Shown here: positions 7,193 through 14,125 of the stretch, piece after piece
Layout: the number at the start of each line of letters is the position of its first letter
Position numbering within the stretch: the stretch's first letter is position 1
From: Chloroflexota bacterium
GTDB lineage: Bacteria > Chloroflexota > Dehalococcoidia > Tepidiformales > Tepidiformaceae
Length of the DNA: 19,809 nucleotides
Direction: 5' to 3'
Assembly (NCBI GenBank): GCA_963169135.1
Contig: CAUJEQ010000217.1
Location: 1-19,809 of the forward strand
Position numbers and translations under genes: made by a program
The notes under the pieces: model-generated
Seen by the model: the letters and a program-made list of their open reading frames with translations, nothing else
The model's database searches: none
Told to the model about the DNA's origin: nothing

Positions 7193-7231
7193 AGGGGGGA
7201 CCTGCGCCTGATCGGCGCCGATTCCCCCCCT
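7193..7231 (-). other. Strong hairpin between the two cupredoxin genes
   Basis: An outer stem, AGGGGGGA (7193-7200) with TCCCCCCCT (7223-7231, one extra C), surrounds a perfect 12-bp palindrome, ATCGGCGCCGAT (7211-7222). It lies 18 bp after the stop of the larger cupredoxin gene. No T-run follows on the - strand, so it may be an mRNA-stabilising or processing structure or a weak terminator. Its role is not shown. Confidence 0.5.
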
Positions 7232-7248
7232 CTGCGCTTGGTCCGCGG

Positions 7249-8361
7249 TTAGCGGCGCGTTGTGTAGGCGGCGGCTGCCGTCGCCCCCATCGCGAGCGCT
7301 ATCGCGCCTGCGATGAAGAGGATGCCGCTCGTGCCCGACTGCTGCGCCGGCGCCACCAGGCTATCGCCCGTGTTCGGCGCCCCCGGCGCGCCCGAGGTCA
7401 CGTTGATCTTGCCCATCATGCCCTGCGAGGCATGGAGGATGCAGGCATACGTGTAGCTGCCGGCCTTCGACATCGTGAACGACGCTTTCACGCCATCCGG
7501 GAACTCCAGGCCGAGCATCGGGCTCGCGATGAACTTCGTCCCGTCGACCTTCACGCCAACCGAATAGTTCACGCCCGAGGCGAACGGGTCCCACGCGGCG
7601 AGCTCCGGCGGAGGCGGCCCGGCAAGGTCCATTCCCGCCGGGAGGAACGCCACATCGTGCGGCGTGTGCACGTTCGAAACGAACTCCACCTGGTCGTTGA
7701 TGCCGACGTTCAGCGTGCCCGGGAAGAACTGCATCACGTCGCCGACCATGACGTCGTTCGCGCTCGAAATCATGAGGGTGTACTTCTTGCCGCCGCCCGC
7801 CTTCGAAGAGATGGCGACGGGCTTGGCCGCGGCCGCCCCGGCAGCCGACTTCAGCTCGGCGATCTGCGACGTGTAGTCGGAAGCGCCGCGGGCGTCGATC
7901 GATGCCTGGTTGTCCTGCTCGCCGATGCCGGGGCCCTGGACATAGACCTTGCCGGTCATGAACGGGTGGATGAAGCAGAAGTAGTCGTAGGTGCCCTCGC
8001 TCGTGAACTTCACGGAGAACTCGGGACCGTTCGGCCCGAACACCAGGCCGGAGTTCACAAAGCCGGTACCGTCGTAGTCGACCACGGCGTCATCCGGGTT
8101 GGTCGGCTCTTCCGGGTTGCCCTGGATTTCGCCGAACGTCACTGAGTGCGGTTCGTCCCACGGGAACGACCACGTGATGGTGTCGCCCGCGCGGACGTAT
8201 ACCGAGCTGGGCAGGAAGGTGTTGACGGCGTAACCGGTCTCGCCATCGCCGGCACGCACCTTCAGCGTGACAGCGGCCGCCTGGGCAGAGTTCTCTGTCG
8301 AGGCGAAAACGGCCACCATCGCCAGGGCCAGGGCTGGCAATGCCAGCAAGACTTTTCTCAT
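7249..8361 (-). CDS. Two-domain cupredoxin with signal peptide and C-terminal anchor
   Basis: This 370-aa exported protein has two plastocyanin/azurin-like domains. A Sec signal peptide covers about residues 1-29 (ending SAQAA). Domain 1 (about 31-143) has copper ligands H72, C129, H132 and M135 (FCFIHPFMTG). Domain 2 (about 192-322) has H235 (HTPHDV), C307, H310 and M315 or M316 (ACILHASQGMM). A hydrophobic segment (about 346-365) followed by TTRR anchors the C-terminus, leaving the domains outside. Both domains look copper-competent, so electron transfer near a respiratory or oxidase chain is plausible, but the partner is not in the window. An excellent GGAGGGAG precedes the ATG at 8361, and a CRP-type operator lies upstream. 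Confidence 0.88.
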   Translation of the reverse strand: MRKVLLALPALALAMVAVFASTENSAQAAAVTLKVRAGDGETGYAVNTFLPSSVYVRAGDTITWSFPWDEPHSVTFGEIQGNPEEPTNPDDAVVDYDGTGFVNSGLVFGPNGPEFSVKFTSEGTYDYFCFIHPFMTGKVYVQGPGIGEQDNQASIDARGASDYTSQIAELKSAAGAAAAKPVAISSKAGGGKKYTLMISSANDVMVGDVMQFFPGTLNVGINDQVEFVSNVHTPHDVAFLPAGMDLAGPPPPELAAWDPFASGVNYSVGVKVDGTKFIASPMLGLEFPDGVKASFTMSKAGSYTYACILHASQGMMGKINVTSGAPGAPNTGDSLVAPAQQSGTSGILFIAGAIALAMGATAAAAYTTRR

Positions 8362-8442
8362 GTTCCGGTGCTCCCTCCGGGGATTTGGGTTAAGACCCTT
8401 TGCGAACCTACTCCTCCCGAGTTACCGATTCAATACGGTTAT

Positions 8443-8458
8443 TGTGACTTGAGTCACA
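8443..8458 (-). promoter_or_regulatory. Perfect CRP/FNR-family operator
   Basis: TGTGACTTGAGTCACA is a perfect 7-2-7 palindrome and matches the CRP consensus TGTGA-N6-TCACA exactly. It lies about 82-97 bp before the start of the two-domain cupredoxin and downstream of the S58 peptidase stop, so the cupredoxin gene is the only sensible target. I cannot fix the -10 element. A class II arrangement (site centred near -41) would put the transcript start near 8409. Confidence 0.75.
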
Positions 8459-8524
8459 GTACTCAGCGGAACTCCTCCCTTGGTCGTAGTCCCCCGGGTA
8501 TCAGCAATCACAGGGCCGCATCGC

Positions 8525-9517
8525 TCAGGCCCGCTGCCACTCCCTTGCCGAAGGCACCCCTTTCAGCCCCGCCGCAAGCATCACGCTCCTCGCCACCGCC
8601 TGCTCCACCGCACCCGCCGCCAGCGTTCCGATGAGCAGCAGGTCGTGCGGTTTCACCTCGAGTTTCCCCATCGAGACCGCGAAGGCGATGTCACCGTCGC
8701 CGTTCGTGTGCGCCGGGACCACCGCCCGGGCGAACCCGTCGTGGGCGTGGGCGGCCACCCGCTGCAACTGGTGCGGCTCCAACCCCGCGTTTGTTGCCAC
8801 ACAGATCAGGGTCGTGTTCTGCATGAGCGCGTCCATCTGGGCGGTCCTGCGCTCAAGCGCATCTGGGATGCTCACGAACTCCCCATCCTCGCCCCGCGGC
8901 CCTGCAATACATTCGCCCGTCCCCGGGTCGAACACCGACCCGACGGCGTTCGTCACGGCCAGAGCGCCAACCACGATCCCCCGTGGCCCCAGCAGGCTCG
9001 CCGTCCCGGCGCCGCCTTTGAGCGCATGGTCCGGGCCCAGCAGCTTGGCGATGGTTGCGCCCGTCCCCGCTCCGACCGAGCCCTCCGCCACCGCCCCCCG
9101 CCGCGCCCGCACAGCCGCCAGGTACCCCTCCTGCGCCCCCGGGTGAGCCAGCGGGTTCCCCAGGCCCAGGTCGTACAGCACCGCGGCCGTCACGATTGGC
9201 ACCTTCCGCGCCGCCGTGGGGAAGCCGATGCCGTGCTCCGCGCACCAGCGCATCACGCCGTCCGCGGCTGCCAGCCCGAACGCGCTCCCTCCGGTGAACA
9301 GCACCGCGTCGCAACGGCGCACCATGTTCGGCAGCGAAAGCACGTCCGTCTCGCGCGTGCCCGGCGCCCCGCCGCGCGCGTCCACCGCGGCCGCCGTCGC
9401 CTCGGGGCAGAGGATCACGGTGCAGCCGGTCGCGTTCCGGCGGTCGGTGTAGTGCCCCACCCGGATCCCCGGCACGTCCGTGATGGCGTTGCGCGGCCCG
9501 TGGGCGAACGTGGTCAT
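8525..9517 (-). CDS. S58-family (DmpA-like) peptidase
   Basis: This 330-aa protein belongs to the P1/S58 family of self-processing N-terminal-nucleophile peptidases. DmpA and BapA cleave D- or beta-aminopeptides. I see the family start (NAITDVPGIRVGH), the GGSAFGLAAADGVMRW block (76-91), GSVGAGTGATI (146-156) and the NTT motif (234-236) followed by AHAHDGFARAV and PAHTNGDGD. Self-cleavage before the Thr of NTT would free the nucleophile, by analogy with the family. No signal peptide is seen, so it is probably cytoplasmic. The ATG at 9517 starts one base after the TGA of the upstream gene (TGAGATG), implying translational coupling. The substrate is unknown. Confidence 0.9.
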   Translation of the reverse strand: MTTFAHGPRNAITDVPGIRVGHYTDRRNATGCTVILCPEATAAAVDARGGAPGTRETDVLSLPNMVRRCDAVLFTGGSAFGLAAADGVMRWCAEHGIGFPTAARKVPIVTAAVLYDLGLGNPLAHPGAQEGYLAAVRARRGAVAEGSVGAGTGATIAKLLGPDHALKGGAGTASLLGPRGIVVGALAVTNAVGSVFDPGTGECIAGPRGEDGEFVSIPDALERRTAQMDALMQNTTLICVATNAGLEPHQLQRVAAHAHDGFARAVVPAHTNGDGDIAFAVSMGKLEVKPHDLLLIGTLAAGAVEQAVARSVMLAAGLKGVPSAREWQRA

Positions 9518-9518
9518 C

Positions 9519-10142
9519 TCACGGCCGCCGGCCAGCGGTCTGCCGCGCATCGACGTACGACATGAGGAACCCCCGCGCGATCCCGCTGAGGTCGGCCGTG
9601 ATGTCAGCCAGCGTGGTGGCGTCGCTCTCGCCGGTCCCGAAACTCGAAGCGACGGACTCCCCCCCGGCGTCGACCCCGGCCAGCCAGCACTGGTCGGGCA
9701 CCTGCCGCCGGTCCAGCCCCGGGATCAGCAGCATCGGGTTCCCGGTCTCTGCCGCGGCGACCAGCCCGGTCAGCTCATCAAGGTCCGACTGAGCCCGCAG
9801 CGCGCGCGCCCACTCCAGCGCGTCTCCATCGAGTGACAGTTCGCGGATGGTCTGCTCCGGCGTGAACGTGGCCGCCTGCTGGATGAATACCCGCCACTCG
9901 GCCACACCCGGCAACGGCCGCAGCAGCGATCGCGCGACCGCGTAACGCCGGTCCGAGAGCGCGCCCCAGACCGCCACCAGCCGCCGGCACGCCTCCGCCA
10001 GCTCCTGCCCGATCAGTCCCGCGAGGATTGCCCGGTCTCCTGCCTCCGCGAAGACAAGCCGCCCCAGCGCTGCGTCCGCTGCCATCTGCGGCTTGCGCAC
10101 CGCGGAACGCGCGTATGCCTCGACGAACTCCAGTTCGCCCAT
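9519..10142 (-). CDS. Uncharacterised 207-aa soluble protein
   Basis: I do not recognise this family. The N-terminal 120 residues look mainly helical and Ala/Leu/Arg-rich (EAYARSAVRKPQMAADAALG ... EACRRLVAVWGAL). The C-terminal part has shorter strands, including MLLIPGLDRRQVPD and a Gly/Ser/Thr-rich stretch. There is no signal peptide, membrane helix or obvious catalytic motif. I chose the ATG at 10142. A GTG at 10169 is also possible and has a GGAG further upstream, so the start is uncertain by nine residues. It sits between the kinase-like gene (62-bp gap) and the S58 peptidase (1-bp gap), so it is probably part of their transcript. Confidence 0.75.
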   Translation of the reverse strand: MGELEFVEAYARSAVRKPQMAADAALGRLVFAEAGDRAILAGLIGQELAEACRRLVAVWGALSDRRYAVARSLLRPLPGVAEWRVFIQQAATFTPEQTIRELSLDGDALEWARALRAQSDLDELTGLVAAAETGNPMLLIPGLDRRQVPDQCWLAGVDAGGESVASSFGTGESDATTLADITADLSGIARGFLMSYVDARQTAGRRP

Positions 10143-10204
10143 GTTGCCGGGGTAGCTGGCCGGGGTCACGCGCGGATTGTCGAGTCTCCACGGGGGATTG
10201 TCGA

Positions 10205-11125
10205 TTACGCGGGCCAGAGCGCATCCCGGATCGCCGCCGCGACCGGTGAGCTCCCCGCAGCCTGCCGCATGCCCTTGTCGACCCGGCTCGCACTCAGTTT
10301 CAGGTGTGCTGTCGCGGCGTCGTCCCCGAGCGATTCGATGAGCTTTCGCGGCAACACGAGCAACTCCTCGATGCCCCACAGGATGCCCAGCAAGTCCACC
10401 AGGTCCACCGTCGCCGGCGCTTCCCAGCCCCGCTCCCGTGCGTAGGCCGCGGCCAACGCCCGCCGCCCCGCCGCCTCGATCCCCGATGTAAGCAAGAACG
10501 CGGCCACGTCGAACAGCTGCGGCCCGTAACCGGCCTTCCCGAAGTCGGTCAGCCATGCCTGCCCGCTGGCCAGGAGGATGTTGGCGGCTGTCGCATTGCG
10601 GTGCGCCAGGCCGAACGGGCTCGCCCAGAGCGCCTCGCGCGCACGCAATAGCGGCTCCCGCGCAGGCTCGCGCTCCTCGGCCGTGAAGCCAAGGCGATGC
10701 AGCGGCAGCTCGTCCGGCGGGTAGAGGTCCCCCGGGGTGCAGCCCCAGTCCAGCCCCTCCCGGACCGGCAGTGCGTGGAACGCAGCCAGCGCCCGGACGG
10801 CGGCCTCGGCAGCACCCGGCGGCGGCACCAGCTGCAGCGCAGTCACGCCATCCGGCTCGCTTTCCACGGTCGCCTGGCCCGCGAACCCCAGCAGTACCGG
10901 CATATGGGGGAAGCGGGCACTCTTGAGCGCCTCCATCATGGCCGCGTGGTTGGCGCCCTCCTCCGGGTCGAGCGGACACCGGACGATGACCGTTTTCGTC
11001 CCGCCCGGGGCCGCGATGTGCCACCGCTCGGGCGACCCCGGCAGGTCCCCCAGCGGCTCCACCTCGAATGGCGTGTCTCCTGACAGGTGCAGGATTGTCA
11101 ACACCGCTACCGGGTCTGCGATCAT
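10205..11125 (-). CDS. Aminoglycoside-phosphotransferase-like protein with altered catalytic motif
   Basis: This 306-aa protein has the fold signature of the APH/choline-kinase superfamily: a weak N-lobe, then the C-lobe motif HRNATAANILL (175-185), aligning with HGDxxPxNIL, and LTDFGKAGYG (192-201), the metal-binding DFG-like motif. The catalytic Asp of H-x-D is replaced by Asn (N177), while the second Asn and the DFG Asp are kept. It may therefore be a weak kinase, use another base, or be a pseudokinase. The substrate is unknown and the call does not imply antibiotic resistance. The ATG at 11125 overlaps the mutM stop by 4 bp (ATGA), so it is translated with mutM. Confidence 0.8.
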   Translation of the reverse strand: MIADPVAVLTILHLSGDTPFEVEPLGDLPGSPERWHIAAPGGTKTVIVRCPLDPEEGANHAAMMEALKSARFPHMPVLLGFAGQATVESEPDGVTALQLVPPPGAAEAAVRALAAFHALPVREGLDWGCTPGDLYPPDELPLHRLGFTAEEREPAREPLLRAREALWASPFGLAHRNATAANILLASGQAWLTDFGKAGYGPQLFDVAAFLLTSGIEAAGRRALAAAYARERGWEAPATVDLVDLLGILWGIEELLVLPRKLIESLGDDAATAHLKLSASRVDKGMRQAAGSSPVAAAIRDALWPA

Positions 11126-11967
11126 GAAGTCACCCTCCGCGTCCGGGCTTTCGGCTGGCACTTCGGACAAAAGTGGGTCGCCCGCCCCCCGACAATTGTG
11201 CGCATGATCGGCGTGCCGCAGCTGTAGCACGGCTTTCCCGTCCGCCGGAACACCTGCACGTACATGTGTTGCTGTCCCGGGTTCCCCTGCCCGTCGACGT
11301 AGTCCCGGAAACTCGCTCCCCGGTTGGCGATGCCCCGCTCCAGCACGGCCCGGCTGGCGTGGAACAGCCGCTTCGCGGCCGCCGGCGAGACCCGCCCCGC
11401 CGGCGTGTCTGGCCGTACCCGCGCCTCGTACAGCGCCTCGTCGACATAAATGTTGCCCAGCCCCGCGAACCGTCGCTGGTCCAGCAGCACGGCCTTCACG
11501 GGCGCAGTCCGGTTCGCCAGCACCGTCCGGAAGTGGCGCTCGGTCAGCCCCGCGTCGATCGGCTCCGGCCCAAGCTTCGCGATCACCTCGTCCGCGGAAT
11601 CGTGGATGCGCCAGGTGCCGAACTTCCGGAGGTCGCACCAGCGCAGGTCGTATCCGTTGTCGAACTCGATCGCGGCCCGCTGGTACGTCTCTTCGGGTGC
11701 GCCCCGCTCCCGCCACACCAGCCGGCCCGTCATCCGCAGGTGCACCACGAACACCCGGCCATCGTCGAGCCCGAAAAGCAGGTACTTCCCCCGCCGCCCC
11801 AGCGACGCAACCGTCCGCCCCACCAGGTTCGCCTGCAACACCTCGAGGGGCGCTCCCACAAGCAACTGGATCGTCCCGGCGTCCACGTCGACACCGGTGA
11901 TCCGCCGCCCAATCACCAGCGGCACCAGGTCCCCCCGGATCGTTTCGACTTCGGGCAGTTCAGGCAC
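11122..11967 (-). CDS. mutM: MutM (Fpg), formamidopyrimidine-DNA glycosylase
   Basis: MutM removes oxidised purines such as 8-oxoguanine and cuts the strand (AP lyase). The 281-aa protein starts at the GTG at 11967, giving (M)PELPEVE, in which Pro2 is the catalytic nucleophile and Glu3 the acid. This fixes the start although the frame is open upstream. Other family marks are the Lys of GRRGKYLLF, HLRMTGRL and LRKFGTW (lesion-side wedge residues), the helix-two-turn-helix with FAGLGNIYVDEAL, and the C-terminal zinc finger with Cys 247, 250, 267 and 270. It is divergent from ruvA and begins a run of coupled - strand genes. Confidence 0.97.
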   Translation of the reverse strand: MPELPEVETIRGDLVPLVIGRRITGVDVDAGTIQLLVGAPLEVLQANLVGRTVASLGRRGKYLLFGLDDGRVFVVHLRMTGRLVWRERGAPEETYQRAAIEFDNGYDLRWCDLRKFGTWRIHDSADEVIAKLGPEPIDAGLTERHFRTVLANRTAPVKAVLLDQRRFAGLGNIYVDEALYEARVRPDTPAGRVSPAAAKRLFHASRAVLERGIANRGASFRDYVDGQGNPGQQHMYVQVFRRTGKPCYSCGTPIMRTIVGGRATHFCPKCQPKARTRRVTS

Positions 11968-11971
11968 GCCT

Positions 11972-12006
11972 CGATTGTCGATTGCCGATTGCCGATTGTC
12001 GATTTG
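11972..12006 (+). repeat. Heptanucleotide tandem repeat (CGATTGY) x5
   Basis: There are five head-to-tail 7-base units: CGATTGT, CGATTGC, CGATTGC, CGATTGT and a degenerate CGATTTG. They begin five bases upstream of the mutM start codon, so they lie in the mutM leader. Related units (GGATTGTCGA at 10174-10183 and 10195-10204, 21 bases apart, i.e. three sevens) occur before the 207-aa gene. Confidence 0.9.
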
Positions 12007-12097
12007 GGCTGGTCCCACTCTTCGGTCTCCGCGCCTCGTTGTTCTTTTGGCCGCTCGTGCCCACACCGCGGTCTATGGTTTACTTCCCGCGTGCTGC

Positions 12098-12125
12098 CAA
12101 CTCGCAACTCGCAACTCGCAACTCG
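12098..12125 (+). repeat. Heptanucleotide tandem repeat (CAACTCG) x4
   Basis: Four perfect copies of CAACTCG end ten bases before the ruvA GTG start. Together with the CGATTGY array they occupy both ends of the divergent mutM-ruvA intergenic region (11968-12134), which has no other clear feature. The two arrays differ in sequence but share unit length. Confidence 0.92.
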
Positions 12126-12134
12126 GGACTGCCC

Positions 12135-12794
12135 GTGATCACCCACCTCCAGGGCCGCCTCGCCCGCATGGATGTCTCGGGCCCCGCGATCGAGGTCGAT
12201 GTCGCCGGCGTGCGCTACGAGGTACTCGTGCCGCTCGTGCTCTGGCCCGAGATCCAGGTCATGGCGGGCGAAAGCGACCTGACCGACGGTCTCGGTCCGG
12301 AAATCGGCCTCCACATCTTCTATCACGCCACCGCCAACAACCCCGTCCCCGTGCTCGTCGGCTTCCTCCGCCGCGCCGAGCGCGACTTCTTCCGCAAGTT
12401 CACCACCGTCGAGGGCATCGGGCCGGCGAAGGCCGCCAGGGCGATGAACATCTCCGTCAGCACCATCGCCCGCGCCATCGAACAGGAGGACCGCGCGGTC
12501 CTGACGAAGCTCCCCGGCATCGGGACGCGCGGCGCCGACAAGATCATCGCGACCCTGCGCGGCAAGGTGATCGCCGAGGCCGCCCTCCACGACGGCGGCG
12601 TGGCTCAGCCGGTCGATGCCGCGAAGTTCGAACAGAAGCGAGTCGTCGCCGACGCGGTCGAGGCGGTCTCCGCCCTCGGCTACCCCCGCGCCGATGCGAA
12701 ACGCTGGGTCGAGGACGCCATGGCCGCCGACCCGGGCCTCGCCACGCTCGAGGCCATCATGATGGCGGTCCTGCGGGGCCTGGATAGCCGGTAA
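12135..12794 (+). CDS. ruvA: RuvA, Holliday junction branch migration subunit
   Basis: RuvA binds Holliday junctions as a tetramer and loads the RuvB motor. The 219-aa product starts at the GTG at 12135 (VITHLQGRL), the usual RuvA start, although the frame is open upstream through the repeats. Domain I is an OB fold (EVDVAGVRYEVLVP). Domain II carries two helix-hairpin-helix motifs, VEGIGPAKA (92-100) and LPGIGTRGAD (126-135). Domain III (about 170-219) is the RuvB-contacting helical part with ALGYPRADAKRWVEDA. The segment between the OB strands is slightly long and diverged. It stands apart from ruvC, and ruvB is not seen nearby. Confidence 0.95.
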   Translation: MITHLQGRLARMDVSGPAIEVDVAGVRYEVLVPLVLWPEIQVMAGESDLTDGLGPEIGLHIFYHATANNPVPVLVGFLRRAERDFFRKFTTVEGIGPAKAARAMNISVSTIARAIEQEDRAVLTKLPGIGTRGADKIIATLRGKVIAEAALHDGGVAQPVDAAKFEQKRVVADAVEAVSALGYPRADAKRWVEDAMAADPGLATLEAIMMAVLRGLDSR

Positions 12795-12847
12795 ACACGC
12801 GCACCCGTCCATTCGCCTGAACTCCGCGAACCCGGCACCATGGATGG

Positions 12848-13735
12848 GTGACTGATACTCCCGAATCGAATCCGGCGGAGGCTCCCGCGCCGGCACTTCC
12901 CGAACCCCTCCCCCCTGGCCCGCTCTACCTGAAGAAGCAGCCCCTCTGGAGCTACTTCCTCACGCCTATCGCCGTGGTCCTCGGAGCCGGGATCATTGCC
13001 GGGGCCATCTGGTGGACCGGCGACGATGGCGATGACACCGCCGCCAACCCCGACGGTGACGCCTCGCCCGTTGTCGGCGCGGTCAGCACGGTTGAGCCCA
13101 CCAAACCGGCCGCCGCCCAGGGCCTCCTCGATACCTTCAATGGCTACGCGCGCCAGGTCGGCCTCGACGAGGCGAAGTTCTCCCAGTGCCTCGGCCAGCA
13201 GGAGAATATCTCGCTCATCAACGACCAGTTGCAGCGCGGCTCCGCACTTGGCGTGACCGGCACGCCTACCTTCTTCATCAACAATAAGAAGCTCGTCGGC
13301 GCCCAGCCCACCGCCATCCTCGACGAGATCATCGAAGCCGAACTCAAGGGCAGTCCAACCACCCTCGACGGCTACAGCGCCGCCATCCAGCAGCTCGCGA
13401 CCTCCAGCCCGCCCGGCTTCCAGATCATGGATTCCCGACCCGATGTCAGCGACGCGGAGATCGAGGGCAACCCCGATGCGAAGGTCATGATCGCCGAGTT
13501 CAGCGATTTCCAGTGCCCGTTCTGCAAGCGCTGGACAGAGTCTTCGATCGGCGACGTGCGCTCGCGCCTGGGCGACGATGTGGCCATCGCTTTCCTGCAC
13601 TTCCCCATCACCCAGATCCATGCCAACGCCGGGAATGCCAGCCTCGTCGCGATCTGCGCCGGGGAGCAGGACAAGTTCTGGGAGATGCACGACCTGCTCT
13701 TCGCCCGTCAGGCCGAATGGGCCGACCTCCGCTAG
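12848..13735 (+). CDS. Membrane-anchored DsbA-like protein with circularly permuted thioredoxin halves
   Basis: This 295-aa protein has a Pro-rich cytoplasmic N-terminus, one membrane helix (about 34-57) and an outside part made of DsbA sequence in swapped order. Residues 91-168 match the C-terminal half of a DsbA/thioredoxin-like domain: a helix with GYARQVGLDEAKFSQCL, then the cis-proline loop GVTGTPTFFIN (P140) and VGAQP. Residues 208-295 match the N-terminal half: NPDAKVMIAEFSDFQCPFCK, with redox Cys223 and Cys226, then FWEMHDLLF, stopping at AEWADLR. The C-terminus would join directly onto residue 91 in a normal family member. Neither downstream frame encodes the missing continuation. 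The start is GTG; nearby ATGs hit stops. A role as thiol oxidase or isomerase is inferred. Confidence 0.85.
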   Translation: MTDTPESNPAEAPAPALPEPLPPGPLYLKKQPLWSYFLTPIAVVLGAGIIAGAIWWTGDDGDDTAANPDGDASPVVGAVSTVEPTKPAAAQGLLDTFNGYARQVGLDEAKFSQCLGQQENISLINDQLQRGSALGVTGTPTFFINNKKLVGAQPTAILDEIIEAELKGSPTTLDGYSAAIQQLATSSPPGFQIMDSRPDVSDAEIEGNPDAKVMIAEFSDFQCPFCKRWTESSIGDVRSRLGDDVAIAFLHFPITQIHANAGNASLVAICAGEQDKFWEMHDLLFARQAEWADLR

Positions 13736-13758
13736 CCACCACCGAGAAGTGGCCCATA

Positions 13759-13772
13759 ACTGTATAGACAGT
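13759..13772 (+). promoter_or_regulatory. Inverted repeat over a TATAGA -10-like box
   Basis: ACTGT-ATAG-ACAGT is a perfect inverted repeat with 5-base arms. It overlaps TATAGA (13763-13768), a good -10 element, about 65 bp before the first gene of the small-protein cassette. No convincing -35 is seen. Such an overlap is what one expects of an autorepressed promoter, but no regulator is identified. Confidence 0.45.
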
Positions 13773-13828
13773 TTGGTCCCGAACTGACACAATGCCCCGC
13801 CGTCTCCGAAGGAGAAGGAGGAGCGCAA

Positions 13829-14125
13829 TTGGTTGACGATGTCCCTGAGGTCTTTTCGGACGTATTTGACTTTGCCCTGACGCCCTACGGTGTGACGGTC
13901 ACCTTCGGCCTCACCGGCCGCAGGCAGGCGACCGGAAAGGTCCCCGTTACCGATGATCAGGTGGTCGTCCGCATGTCGCTTGAACAGGCGAAGGTGCTTT
14001 CGATGCTCCTGCGCAAGAACCTGAGCCATTACGAGCGCGAGAACGGCCTGGAGATAGCCTTGCCGTATGCCGTCTACACGACGCTAGGAGTAGCTCGTGA
14101 GGACTGGCCCCCGAGTGACAGCTGA
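13829..14125 (+). CDS. DUF3467-like small protein
   Basis: This 98-aa protein starts at a rare TTG (13829). The start is supported by an ideal AAGGAGG (13815-13821) seven bases before it and by the lack of any other start codon nearby. The C-terminal half, with VVVRMSLEQAKVLSMLLRKN followed by a YERENG stretch and ALP, resembles DUF3467 proteins, which have a similar S-x-x-x-AK-x-L ... N-x-x-x-YE-x-x-x-G pattern; their function is unknown. An N-terminal strand region (FDFALTPYGVTVTFGLTG) precedes it. It overlaps the next gene by 29 bp and is the first of three small genes. Confidence 0.7.
   Translation: MVDDVPEVFSDVFDFALTPYGVTVTFGLTGRRQATGKVPVTDDQVVVRMSLEQAKVLSMLLRKNLSHYERENGLEIALPYAVYTTLGVAREDWPPSDS

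Noticed and set aside
6853..8145. Long + strand open frame (430 codons) opposite the cupredoxin genes
   Set aside because: It is antisense to two proteins with intact copper ligands and signal peptides. Its own sequence is Arg/Gly/Val-rich with no family match.
10205..11125. Aminoglycoside resistance gene
   Set aside because: Only the broad superfamily fold is visible, and the catalytic Asp is replaced by Asn. Nothing indicates a drug substrate.
12680..14029. Long open frame (449 codons) on the - strand antisense to ruvA's end and the DsbA-like gene
   Set aside because: The + strand genes have clear families and conserved residues. The antisense frame shows no motif and is typical of G+C-rich codon bias.
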